Shown: positions 54,275-61,738, counted from the stretch's first letter. The stretch: DNA of 64,000 nucleotides from Fulvitalea axinellae (GCF_036492835.1 NZ_AP025314.1:1178001-1242000); one strand, 5' to 3'. The notes: a model not told the origin generated them from the sequence alone. A program made the numbers and translations.

Positions 54275-55846
54275 TTAATTCTTGGTTATCAAATAGACGC
54301 CGGCGCCGACGGCGGCCAACGTTAAAATATTCGTGATCTGGGATTGGAAGGCGCGGTTCCGGGCGTTGGCTTTCAGGGCCAGTCCGGCCGCCTTGTTGGA
54401 CACGCTGTTTTTCTCCTTGAGCCTCAGCAGTTCCGTTTTCATCCGTTGGTTCGCCTCGGCGAGTTTGGACTGTTCCTTCTCCATATCCGCCTTCAGCTTG
54501 GCGTTTTCGGCCTCGGTAATCCTTTTGGCGATGGCCTCGGCGTTTTCCGGACTCATGCCGGTGGACTTGATCAGGTTCAGCACCTCGTTGGTGTTGAGGC
54601 CGGCGCTTTTGGCGAGGTCGAGGATATTGCTCACGTCGTACCCGCCTTTTTTCGCCCGCTGGTTGCTGAGCATATTCATCAGGGCGTTGACCAGAAGCGA
54701 GCTTTTGCCCGTGCTGATTTGCTGTTGGATGGGGTTGTATGGCCCGTACGCGGGAGCGGGATACGGCCTTCCGTACCGCTTGATTATTTCCGCCCTTCTT
54801 TTCGCGTCGATCAGGCTTGAGCTGTTGTTGGCTGGCGCCGATCCGCCCCCCGAGGACGAACCGCCTCCGCTTGTGAACGCCTGTATTCCCGCGTTGATAA
54901 GCCCGCCTCCGGGAATGATGGAGGTGACTATGGGAGCGGCGATTTTGACCAGCGGTTTCACCACCTTTTTGGCCACTTTCCAAACCTTCTTTCCCACCTT
55001 TTTCACGCCTCTCCAAAGCTTCTTCAGCCAGCCGTTCAGGGCTCCCAAGCCCGGCATTTTGATACGTTCGTAATAATCCACTCCGTCGAAAAACGTCACG
55101 TCTTCGGGTACCGTTTCGGCCTCTTTGCTGTAATAGACTTTGCCGTCCATACTGCCGGACATGGCTTCGCCGAGTCCGTTTAGCGGTAGGGCCCGCCGGG
55201 CCATGGCGCCTGTAGCGCCGGAAAAGCCGTTAAGCGATTTGGCGGGCAGGGTCACTTTGAAATCCCTGTATTCGGCGATGGGCGTTTTCTCCTCGTTGAA
55301 ACGGTTCAGTACCGGATCGACCGTATAGTACTGCTTCGGGAAAAGGCTCCAGTCCAGCGACGCGCCCGGGTATTTGGGCACGACCACGTAGATATGCTGA
55401 AACCCGCGCTTGGCGGTATAGGCCGTTTTTCGGAAATAATGGGGAACGCCGAGGTTGGAAAGAACGGACGAGATGAAAATGCTGTAGCAGTCGCAGTCCA
55501 CGCCTGTCCGGCGGTCCGCCCAAGTGCGGGCGGGGTTCCGCAACTGCTCTTCGGCCGGCGAGTCGAGCTTGTATTGCACGTGCCGGTAAAGGAAATCGAA
55601 GATCTTCCGGCAGGTCTCTTCCAGATTTGCGCCCTTGAGCACCGTGGCGATTTTGCTTGTCTCGCTCAGGGAATTGGCGACAATGTCCTTCATCAGCCTT
55701 ACGGTGTCGAAGGTGTCGCCGTCCCGGTCCCGGATGGGGTCGGTGCGCCGGGGTTTCGGAAAGAGTTTGTCAAACTCGAAACCGTGCTTTATGCGTCTGC
55801 GGGCGGTGGCCGTCAGGCCCAGTCCGTTCAGTTGTCTGATTCTCAT
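54275..55846 (-). CDS. Transglutaminase-fold protein with embedded cationic amphipathic segment
   Basis: 523 residues. A papain/transglutaminase-like core (about 75-185) has Cys120 in VDCDCYS, His151 in FQHIYVVV and Asp177 in YTVDPVL, a complete triad. ψ-x-G-L-G motifs stand at 6-10, 222-226 and 264-268. Right after the last, residues 274-305 form a Lys/Trp-rich amphipathic stretch (WLKKLWRGVKKVGKKVWK on), like lytic peptides. A coiled coil (about 440-480) and a C-terminal membrane helix follow. It may be a cysteine protease or cross-linker. First gene of the late operon. Confidence 0.78.
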   Translation of the reverse strand: MRIRQLNGLGLTATARRRIKHGFEFDKLFPKPRRTDPIRDRDGDTFDTVRLMKDIVANSLSETSKIATVLKGANLEETCRKIFDFLYRHVQYKLDSPAEEQLRNPARTWADRRTGVDCDCYSIFISSVLSNLGVPHYFRKTAYTAKRGFQHIYVVVPKYPGASLDWSLFPKQYYTVDPVLNRFNEEKTPIAEYRDFKVTLPAKSLNGFSGATGAMARRALPLNGLGEAMSGSMDGKVYYSKEAETVPEDVTFFDGVDYYERIKMPGLGALNGWLKKLWRGVKKVGKKVWKVAKKVVKPLVKIAAPIVTSIIPGGGLINAGIQAFTSGGGSSSGGGSAPANNSSSLIDAKRRAEIIKRYGRPYPAPAYGPYNPIQQQISTGKSSLLVNALMNMLSNQRAKKGGYDVSNILDLAKSAGLNTNEVLNLIKSTGMSPENAEAIAKRITEAENAKLKADMEKEQSKLAEANQRMKTELLRLKEKNSVSNKAAGLALKANARNRAFQSQITNILTLAAVGAGVYLITKN

Positions 55847-55882
55847 AGAACTCTGAATAAGTGTCTATGCGTGGCTGATTGA

Positions 55883-55960
55883 GTCTCCAATATGGGGAGA
55901 CCCGCGGACTGACTTCGCCATATTTCGCTATCCTTCGCTATATTTCCTTATATTTCGCTA
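55883..55960. promoter_or_regulatory. Late-operon control region: hairpin and four 10-bp tandem repeats
   Basis: Four head-to-tail decamers, TATTTCGCTA-type, occupy 55921-55960 in exact helical phase. A hairpin GTCTCC/GGAGAC lies at 55883-55901. Both stand between the leftward late operon (start 55846) and the rightward HTH gene (start 55995), so they are good operator candidates. Confidence 0.7.
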
Positions 55961-55994
55961 TTTATGGATTATATTTAGGTTGAAAATCCGAGAA

Positions 55995-56201
55995 ATGAAG
56001 CCTGAAAACGCCAGATCGAGACCGGATCTTTTCCCGAGATACCAAGCGAAGAGCAAAAAAATCTTGGCCGTGGAGTTTGGCGTGCATCCCGATACTATAG
56101 CGAACTGGTGCAAAATGATAGGTATGGAGACCAAGAAGGGACTTTTAAGTGTAAAAGAGGTTAAAAAGTTTTATTCGCACTTCGGCGACCCTTTCGAGTG
56201 A
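55995..56201 (+). CDS. Small HTH protein, possible late regulator
   Basis: 68 residues from ATG 55995 (MKPENARSRPDLF). A helix-turn-helix is visible in KKILAVEFGVHPDTIANWCK. It is the only rightward gene in this part of the cluster and is divergent from the late operon across the 10-bp repeats, so it may bind them. A bidirectional terminator closes it. Confidence 0.68.
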   Translation: MKPENARSRPDLFPRYQAKSKKILAVEFGVHPDTIANWCKMIGMETKKGLLSVKEVKKFYSHFGDPFE

Positions 56202-56275
56202 CTTCCGGTTGTTTTTAGTCTTCGCTAACCCGTTTTGGTCTGTTTAAACACTTTTCATCAATATTGATATTCAAA

Positions 56276-56307
56276 GAAAAAGCCAAGCGTTAACGCTTGG
56301 CTTTTTG
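56276..56307. terminator. Bidirectional terminator
   Basis: Perfect 22-bp palindrome (56281-56302) with A-run before and T-run after, between the rightward HTH gene and the leftward early genes. Confidence 0.9.
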
Positions 56308-56317
56308 CTTGTGTCGC

Positions 56318-56518
56318 TTACTTTCCGAGTGGCGGGACCCGGTTGTCCTGTTCCTCTTCGGGTTCCTCCATTCCGTAGAATATGGGAGTCACCATTTCGA
56401 AGGCTTTCCAAGTCTCTTCAGGCGTCGGGTTGGTGCCGAACACCCGTTTGTGGACCTCTTGCGAGAACTTGACGGCGTCTGTCGCCGTGTCCAGCATTTC
56501 GCGTCTTTCGTTGTTCAT
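56318..56518 (-). CDS. Small acidic protein, 66 aa
   Basis: MNNERREMLDTATDAVKF opens a helical acidic protein ending DNRVPPLGK. Last gene of the early leftward run; terminator follows. No family recognised. Confidence 0.62.
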   Translation of the reverse strand: MNNERREMLDTATDAVKFSQEVHKRVFGTNPTPEETWKAFEMVTPIFYGMEEPEEEQDNRVPPLGK

Positions 56519-56663
56519 TTTCCTGTGTGTTATTGACCGGGGAAAGTCTTCCCCTTGTGTTGAGATATGTTTTGTGCCCTTGGAAATCGTCTTCGCTCGA
56601 ATCGAGCAGAAAACGGTCTTCGAGGTATTGGGCGATAAGTTCCTCTTGGCTCGGATGCGTCAT
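56418..56663 (-). CDS. Small protein overlapping the next gene
   Basis: 81 residues starting MTHPSQEELIAQYLED. The first ~48 residues look natural; the remainder overlaps the next gene by about 100 bp and is Arg/Gln-rich. May be real with an unusually long overlap, or frame-truncated. Confidence 0.45.
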   Translation of the reverse strand: MTHPSQEELIAQYLEDRFLLDSSEDDFQGHKTYLNTRGRLSPVNNTQENEQRKTRNAGHGDRRRQVLARGPQTGVRHQPDA

Positions 56664-56665
56664 GG

Positions 56666-56941
56666 TTATTGGTTTTTCCAGAGTGAAAGTTGCTTTACGC
56701 TGTTTACCGCCTTCCTGAACTTCAGTTTGTTGAGGTTGGCGTTGATCCACATCGCCGCGTCTTCGATTATTTTTCGGTGGTGCAAATCGTGAAAGAATCT
56801 TGCGCAGTCCCTTACGGCGTGCGCGTCAATTTGCTTGGCCTCTTTCTCCCAACGACTGATAGTGGCGTTCAAGAACTTTTTCTTTTGCTCGGTCAGATTC
56901 GGAAGCCGGCGGTCCAGTATATTTTTGAGTTCCTTATGCAT
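56666..56941 (-). CDS. Small helical basic protein, 91 aa
   Basis: MHKELKNILDRRLPNL opens a Lys/Arg-rich helical protein without motif. It overlaps the upstream gene by 8 bp, in the typical style of the cluster. Possibly nucleic-acid binding. Confidence 0.62.
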   Translation of the reverse strand: MHKELKNILDRRLPNLTEQKKKFLNATISRWEKEAKQIDAHAVRDCARFFHDLHHRKIIEDAAMWINANLNKLKFRKAVNSVKQLSLWKNQ

Positions 56942-57176
56942 GGGCGAAGACGTTCAGTTGCGGTTCTTTGGGCCGGGACTCTATTTTCTCGCGGTACATT
57001 CTGGCGAGCTTGCGGGCTTTCTCCGGGCCCGAGATGGACTCGTTGCAGATGTAGGCGCACCCTTCGAACTCCGGGGAAACGTAGAATTGGAGGGTGGCTT
57101 TTTGCGGGGTGTCGGCCCGTATCTTGGCCGTTTTAATTTTCCCGTACCTCTCGTAGTAGATTTTGTGGGACGCCAT
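56934..57176 (-). CDS. Small protein, 80 aa
   Basis: Starts MASHKIYYERYGKIKT at 57176, inside the 3' end of the zinc-finger gene. Mixed beta then helical with a basic C-terminus. No family recognised. Confidence 0.58.
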   Translation of the reverse strand: MASHKIYYERYGKIKTAKIRADTPQKATLQFYVSPEFEGCAYICNESISGPEKARKLARMYREKIESRPKEPQLNVFAHA

Positions 57177-57831
57177 GTTTGCAGTGTTTTTTATGGGCCG
57201 ATAACGATTGCTGTTTGGCAAACGACCTTCCGCATTCGCAGAAAAAGCCGTCGGGTTCCTCCGGTTTCGGAGTGTTGTCAGGGCGTTGCGGTAGCGTTGC
57301 AACGTGATCCTTTTCCCGTTGCGTCGGCGTTGCAACGTCGTTGCGCCTACGTTGCGGTTCCCGTTGCAACGCCGTTGCGGACACGTTGCGCTCTTGTTGC
57401 GTTTCGCGTTGCGGTCCCGTTGCAACGGCCTTTAAAGCCTCTTCGGGGCGTTTTTTGGCTTGCTTGGACAGCAGTTCGGAAAACATGTATATGGAGATAG
57501 TGAAAAGGCAGGAATAAATCAGCGCGGCCAAAATGTTCTCGTATTGGCCCGCTTCCCAGAATCCCCGGATATCGTAATACAGGATGTTCAGGCTGAAAAG
57601 GGCCGCGGTGAAGAGGATCGAGAATATCCGTTCGCCGGCGTAAACGAAAGCGATGATCGACAGCTCTATGATTATGACCACCGTTACGCTGTGCGCCCAG
57701 TTCAGGCCAACCGATCCGAAGAGCTTCCGCGAAATCTCCTGATGCACGTAGGCGCAGTGTTCTATATTGTTGAACATGACAAGCACGATCACAAAGAGCA
57801 GGAAGTTTTTTGATTTGAATATGCTTTGCAT
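57133..57831 (-). CDS. Multi-helix membrane protein with C2H2-like zinc finger
   Basis: 232 residues. Four hydrophobic helices (about 10-130) precede a repetitive polar linker built of 11-residue units (PQRETQQERNV type, about 138-190) and a C-terminal finger CECGRSFAKQQSLSAHKKHC. A membrane-bound finger could tether DNA replication or packaging to the membrane. The linker is encoded by an 11-bp tandem repeat that may have its own DNA-level role. Confidence 0.7.
   Translation of the reverse strand: MQSIFKSKNFLLFVIVLVMFNNIEHCAYVHQEISRKLFGSVGLNWAHSVTVVIIIELSIIAFVYAGERIFSILFTAALFSLNILYYDIRGFWEAGQYENILAALIYSCLFTISIYMFSELLSKQAKKRPEEALKAVATGPQRETQQERNVSATALQREPQRRRNDVATPTQREKDHVATLPQRPDNTPKPEEPDGFFCECGRSFAKQQSLSAHKKHCKHGVPQNLLREVREN
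57285..57429. repeat. Iteron-like tandem repeat, 13 units of 11-12 bp
   Basis: Units start at 57285, 57296, 57307, 57318, 57329, 57340, 57351, 57363, 57374, 57385, 57396, 57408 and 57419. All but the third begin GTTGC; several units are GTTGCAACG, a palindrome (57296, 57329, 57363, 57419). Eleven units are exactly 11 bp and two are 12 bp. The period is one DNA helix turn and is not a codon multiple. Confidence 0.85.
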
Positions 57832-57838
57832 GTCGGGA

Positions 57839-58048
57839 TCAGTTGGATAGTCGGTTTAGTAAAGCCTTGCCGTCCTCGACGAAATAATCGCGGTCAAACC
57901 ATTTCCTGTCCGGAACCAAAGGGTTGTCGCACAGGTGCGAGCGGTATACGAGCAACATCAGCGAACTGGAGGCGTCTGCCACACGCGACGTTTCTTTTTC
58001 CAGTTTGGCGATCTTCTCCTTGTTGGTCGGGGTGTTTCGCTTTTTCAT
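57839..58048 (-). CDS. Small protein, 69 aa
   Basis: MKKRNTPTNKEKIAKL opens a helical protein with basic N-terminus; start overlaps the preceding stop by 4 bp. Unknown family. Confidence 0.58.
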   Translation of the reverse strand: MKKRNTPTNKEKIAKLEKETSRVADASSSLMLLVYRSHLCDNPLVPDRKWFDRDYFVEDGKALLNRLSN

Positions 58049-58269
58049 AACGCGCTTGAGATTAGTTGTCCGTCAATGAATTTCATCAGTTCCCGCCCTT
58101 TGCTCGGGGAGTCCGTGTTGTCGTAGCACACGCAGGTTTTGGTCTTGCCCCGGAAGGAATTGGTGACCAAATGCATCACCCTTTCGGCGTTTTTGCAATA
58201 GAAATAACGGCGGTTTCCGTCAGTGAAAAATATGAGAACTTTGCATTGGTTTTTCGTTTGATTTTTCAT
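58045..58269 (-). CDS. Small Cys-containing protein, 74 aa
   Basis: MKNQTKNQCKVLIFF opens a compact alpha/beta protein with scattered Cys (YCKN, CVCYDN). Lies between the replication-type gene and the 69-aa gene. Unknown family. Confidence 0.58.
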   Translation of the reverse strand: MKNQTKNQCKVLIFFTDGNRRYFYCKNAERVMHLVTNSFRGKTKTCVCYDNTDSPSKGRELMKFIDGQLISSAL

Positions 58270-58343
58270 AAATTACTGATATTAAAGTTGTTAATTAAGT
58301 TAGCCGGTCGCTTTGGTGTGGGGACACCTAGCGACCACTTTTT

Positions 58344-59672
58344 TTATAGGTCCGGTTCCACGTTCCAGAGTTGGGTGTTGATCCGCACGTAAGGCGAGCG
58401 TGACGCCCACCGGCCGAATTCCCTCATCAGCCATTCCTGTCCCGTGTCCGCTATCTTTTGCCTGTGCCAACGGTACATCTCCGTGGGCGTCTTGTCCTTG
58501 TGTCTCCCTTTGTCCCTTCTGTACGTTCTGGCTTCCCGCTTCACTTGCTCGAATACCGAGAGGTGTTCCCGCTTTTGCTTGCGCAAACGGTAGCGTTCGA
58601 ATCTCATGCGGGTATGCGAAAAGCCGTTTCGGGCGTTCCCCTCGTAGAAGTACCATTCGGGTTTGTCGGGTATCCAAGTGCCGGGGATCGTTTCGAGGCA
58701 GGCCCGCTGGTAGTCGAGGCATTCGGTGATCTCGTCGTGGTATTGTTCCAGCGATTTGTCCAGCGCCCGGCCTTTCAGCGTGGCGTATTCCCTGTTTTCG
58801 TAGTAGCGGTTGAACAGCAACCGCCCGAGGTTGCGCAAGGCCTTTTCCCGCTGGAACTCGGGCATGATCTTGCCCGCCCAGAGCGTTTGCCAAGCGTATT
58901 TCCAGATGTCGCGGGCCATCGCCGTCACCAAGCGGTCTTTCCGTCGCTTTTCCCCGGACTTATCCACATGCCCGGCCGGCGGAACCCGGCCTGTTTCTTC
59001 CCCTTGCGCTTGCGGTTCAGTTGGGGAATTTTTGCTTTTTGGGTGTGCGAGAAAATCGCTTTCGCGGAGCAAAGCATCCGACGGCGAAGCCGTACCGCAT
59101 TTGTCCACAGCCCTATTGCTATTTTCTGAAGTACAGGAAAGTTCTGGTACTAGAGTCGGGAAATTTTCCCGATGACCCCTCCGTGAAGGACGTTCGGGGG
59201 CGGAATTTTCGGGCTTGGAGGGAGAGAGGGCGAAACCGCGGACGAGTTCGGCGGTGTCTTTTTCCCAAAGGATTTCCGGGTTGAATCTGATCCGGATGCC
59301 GGATCTGCCCTGAAGGGCCGTAGAGGTGAAAATCCCGGCCTCGGAGAGCCTTTTGCGGTGGTTGTAGATGGTTTTGCTGTCGGCGTCGGCTTCGGACGCC
59401 AGAGAGGCGTTTTTGGTCTCGAAAGCCGGCAGGTCTCCGGGGTGCGGAACCTCGCCTTTGCGGATGGCGCCGTTGAGTTGGGGGATGAACATCATCAGCG
59501 TCCGTTCGGCGGTTCGCCTGACGGAAAGCTTGATTTTCTTTTTACGCCTAACGGCCGAATCATAAGAATCGTTGATCGAATCGATCCGGTCTTTCAGTCG
59601 CTTCAGCGCCTTGGACGGATCGACGAGCAACAACCTCGGATTGAAGCCGTGGCTAAGTTGCGTGTCAGCCAT
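58344..59672 (-). CDS. Replication-initiator-like winged-helix protein
   Basis: 442 residues. The N-terminal part contains a winged-helix-like segment (DADSKTIYNHRKRLSEAGIF) as in plasmid and phage replication or partition proteins. A long polar linker follows (about 150-240), then a Trp/Arg-rich C-terminal domain (about 250-440). There is no HUH or primase motif. First gene of the leftward early run, preceded by a leader hairpin. Replication initiation is the best guess. Confidence 0.62.
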   Translation of the reverse strand: MADTQLSHGFNPRLLLVDPSKALKRLKDRIDSINDSYDSAVRRKKKIKLSVRRTAERTLMMFIPQLNGAIRKGEVPHPGDLPAFETKNASLASEADADSKTIYNHRKRLSEAGIFTSTALQGRSGIRIRFNPEILWEKDTAELVRGFALSPSKPENSAPERPSRRGHRENFPTLVPELSCTSENSNRAVDKCGTASPSDALLRESDFLAHPKSKNSPTEPQAQGEETGRVPPAGHVDKSGEKRRKDRLVTAMARDIWKYAWQTLWAGKIMPEFQREKALRNLGRLLFNRYYENREYATLKGRALDKSLEQYHDEITECLDYQRACLETIPGTWIPDKPEWYFYEGNARNGFSHTRMRFERYRLRKQKREHLSVFEQVKREARTYRRDKGRHKDKTPTEMYRWHRQKIADTGQEWLMREFGRWASRSPYVRINTQLWNVEPDL

Positions 59673-59688
59673 AGAAAAGTGATAAGTC

Positions 59689-59717
59689 GGGGGCTCCGCC
59701 CAAAAGGCGGAACCCCG
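59689..59717 (-). promoter_or_regulatory. Leader hairpin of the replication-type gene
   Basis: A GC-rich stem (GGGG-C-TCCGCC with GGCGGA-A-CCCC) ends about 17 bases before the ATG at 59672. It lacks a T-run, so it is more likely to affect translation or mRNA stability than to terminate. Confidence 0.6.
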
Positions 59718-59896
59718 TTTGGATTCGGTAATCTGTTTCCACGGCCGTTTGCCTTGGCGTACTTAGTGCTTTGCTTTATTGGGTGTCGAATTCCCTGACC
59801 GAACAGGGGGCGTACGGGCGCCGGTCTTCGCCGATTCGATATGGTTTGCCTACGTAGCTATTTTGGAAACGAAAATCCCGGAAATTATACATTCTG

Positions 59897-59916
59897 GGTT
59901 ACCTATTCGGTTACCA
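59897..59916. repeat. 20-bp direct repeat, copy 1
   Basis: GGTTACCTATTCGGTTACCA, itself two GGTTACC boxes 12 bp apart. An identical copy lies exactly 800 bp further at 60697. Copy 1 is just past the stop of the 63-aa gene. Confidence 0.85.
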
Positions 59917-59929
59917 CTTTTTTGCGGGT

Positions 59930-60121
59930 TTAGGCGGTAAGCTCATTTATCGTCTTGGATACATATTTTTCTTCTACAGGGTAAAATTTTTCCTTTTTGA
60001 TTCTGGAGAAAAACACGTTACGTCCTACTTCAAATTTCTTTGAGAACAAGTCAACGATTTTGCTTTTTAGCTTTGGAGGCAAATCCGTGTATTTTTTGAC
60101 AGCGTTTTCAGAGGTTTCCAT
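59930..60121 (-). CDS. Small basic protein, Cro-like position
   Basis: 63 residues (METSENAVKKYTDLP), basic and helical, with a possible HTH in SKIVDLFSKKFEVGRNVF. It is divergent from the HTH repressor-like gene across 144 bp, the arrangement of a lysogeny switch. Confidence 0.65.
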   Translation of the reverse strand: METSENAVKKYTDLPPKLKSKIVDLFSKKFEVGRNVFFSRIKKEKFYPVEEKYVSKTINELTA

Positions 60122-60153
60122 ACATTAAAACAACCTAATGTGTACGAACGGAG

Positions 60154-60245
60154 TATATTTGCGTGTTGTTGAGCACTTCCCGGCACCCCCCAACACGCAA
60201 AAGCATTCTTAAGACGTCTGCAATATGTATTACAAAAAAATGTAA
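60154..60245. promoter_or_regulatory. Switch region between divergent regulators
   Basis: Contains a TAnnTTTG box (TATATTTG, 60154-60161), an inverted repeat GCGTGTTG/CAACACGC (60161-60168 with 60191-60198) and TTACA-N6-TGTAA (60230-60245). No TTG stands at the ideal 19-bp distance from the box. Confidence 0.5.
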
Positions 60246-60265
60246 CGCAAATTTAGAAGTTAGCT

Positions 60266-60691
60266 ATGAATGTAACTAAATCAAGAGAAATGGAGCAGTC
60301 AATCAATTGTCGATTCAAAGAGCTTTTACGGGTGTTGAATATGAATAAAATGCAATTCTCAAAGTTAACGGGGGTGTCCTATACAACGGTTGCTAACCTG
60401 TTTAATGAAAGGCAATCAAAACCAAGTTTTGACAGTCTTGTAATGATTCTGAAGAGAATTGATAACCTTAACCCTATGTGGTTGATTTTTGGTGAAGGAG
60501 ATATGTTTGGGGAGTATAAACACTCTGATATTGAGTCTGTTAGAAATACGAGGAGGGACGTGGCAGAATATGCTGAACAATTACGTGTCTTGAGGGATCA
60601 AATTAAGGTGAAAGATAGGCAAATTGAGCGTTTAATCGGATTGGTGGGAAAGCCCAAGGGTGACCGGATGAGTCTGGGGTATTCTGCGTAG
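60266..60691 (+). CDS. HTH repressor-like regulator
   Basis: 141 residues. An XRE-type helix-turn-helix (about 20-75: MQFSKLTGVSYTTVANLFN) and the typical NPMWLIFGEGDMF are followed by a C-terminal coiled coil (LRDQIKVKDRQIERLIGLV), probably for dimerisation. No peptidase domain. This type is common in Bacteroidota prophages; it probably represses the element's early genes. Confidence 0.85.
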   Translation: MNVTKSREMEQSINCRFKELLRVLNMNKMQFSKLTGVSYTTVANLFNERQSKPSFDSLVMILKRIDNLNPMWLIFGEGDMFGEYKHSDIESVRNTRRDVAEYAEQLRVLRDQIKVKDRQIERLIGLVGKPKGDRMSLGYSA

Positions 60692-60696
60692 TCGTA

Positions 60697-60716
60697 GGTT
60701 ACCTATTCGGTTACCA
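60697..60716. repeat. 20-bp direct repeat, copy 2
   Basis: Identical to 59897-59916. It lies 6 bp after the repressor-like gene's stop and about 90 bp before the GDPD gene. Confidence 0.85.
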
Positions 60717-60774
60717 TAATGATTTATTCGTTTTAACGGACTGATTGTTAAGTGTTTGTAGTTGTTCTTCTTTC

Positions 60775-60785
60775 TTTAGAAGAAA
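60775..60785 (+). other. Candidate right attachment core
   Basis: TTTAGAAGAAA, matching 26372-26382, within a small palindromic patch (TTTCTTTAGAAGAAAG). It stands 21 bp before the first chromosomal gene. Confidence 0.3.
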
Positions 60786-60805
60786 GAAATGTAAAGAATA
60801 CTGTT

Positions 60806-61738
60806 ATGAGGAATATCACCCGACTTTGGGCCTTTGTGGCCTGTGTTTGTTTGATGTGGTCTTGCGTAGGCAAGCAGGAGTCCACCCACAAGGGGAGTTA
60901 TCTTAAGCTGAAAACCGTCAAGGACAACCATGCGCTGTTTGGCTGGACGTACGAAAGGATTCCGATGATAAGCGCCCACCGTGGAGGCCCTGCGGAAGGT
61001 TATCCCGAAAACAGTTTGGAGGCTTTCCGGCGTGTGGCTTCGCAAATGCCGGTGATCATCGAATGCGACGTGGCTCTTACTTCCGACGATTCGCTGATGC
61101 TCATGCATGATAATACCGTAAACCGTACCACTAACGGTATGGGAAACATCAACGATCTTACTTACGCCCAAGTGAAGGATTTGCTGTTGGAAGATGATCA
61201 AGGAGCGATAACAGATTACCGTGTGCCGAGCTTTTCTGAAGCTCTGCGATGGGTGAAAGGCAAGGCCGTTTATACTGTGGACGTTAAGAAAGGGGTGCCA
61301 TGGAAGAGCGTAATCGACGCCATTCACGCGCAGGGCGCCGCGCCGTATTGTGCCGTGATTACCTATAATGCCGATGACGCTTACCGTGTGCATGCGCTGG
61401 ATCCGGAGATGATGATTTCGGTGACCATCCGTAATGAGGAGGAATACAAGCGTCACCGCGACGCGGGAGTTCCCGACAACCGGATGATAGCCTTCACCGG
61501 CCTTACCGAACGGCCGAAGGAATTTTACCAAATGCTTCATGACAAAGGTATTATGTGCATAATCGGGGCTATTGGCAACTTAGACAAAAAGGCCGTGGCC
61601 AAAGGCGAGGGCGTCTATTTGGATTTGGTAAACGGCGGTGCGGACATTATCGCTACTGACCGCCCTGTGGAGGCGTATAAGGCTATTCAGATCAAGATCG
61701 ACAAGGAAAGCCCCATTTACAGAAAGTATTTCCGATAG
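60806..61738 (+). CDS. Glycerophosphodiester phosphodiesterase lipoprotein
   Basis: 310 residues. A lipoprotein signal peptide (MRNITRLWAFVACVCLMWSC) suggests anchoring at an outer or inner membrane. The GDPD TIM-barrel shows ISAHRGGPAEGYPENSLEAF (metal and general acid His), ECDVALTSDDSLMLMHD and the C-terminal GADIIATDRP. It hydrolyses deacylated phospholipids to glycerol-3-phosphate and an alcohol. ATG 60806 is chosen since it opens on the signal peptide. Confidence 0.93.
   Translation: MRNITRLWAFVACVCLMWSCVGKQESTHKGSYLKLKTVKDNHALFGWTYERIPMISAHRGGPAEGYPENSLEAFRRVASQMPVIIECDVALTSDDSLMLMHDNTVNRTTNGMGNINDLTYAQVKDLLLEDDQGAITDYRVPSFSEALRWVKGKAVYTVDVKKGVPWKSVIDAIHAQGAAPYCAVITYNADDAYRVHALDPEMMISVTIRNEEEYKRHRDAGVPDNRMIAFTGLTERPKEFYQMLHDKGIMCIIGAIGNLDKKAVAKGEGVYLDLVNGGADIIATDRPVEAYKAIQIKIDKESPIYRKYFR

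Larger units (their letters stand above)
26372..60785. mobile_element. Candidate integrated element: recombinase, cassette island and virus-like cluster
   Basis: The segment between the acetolactate-synthase-like gene and the GDPD gene carries a tyrosine recombinase at its left, accessory defence-type genes, and a viral-type gene cluster with its own repressor-like gene at the right. Base composition shifts twice: AT-rich at about 28-38 kb, GC-rich at about 38-59.7 kb. The ends are uncertain. A shared 11-mer TTTAGAAGAAA at 26372-26382 and 60775-60785 is the best end candidate I can find; boundaries given here follow it. Confidence 0.6.
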
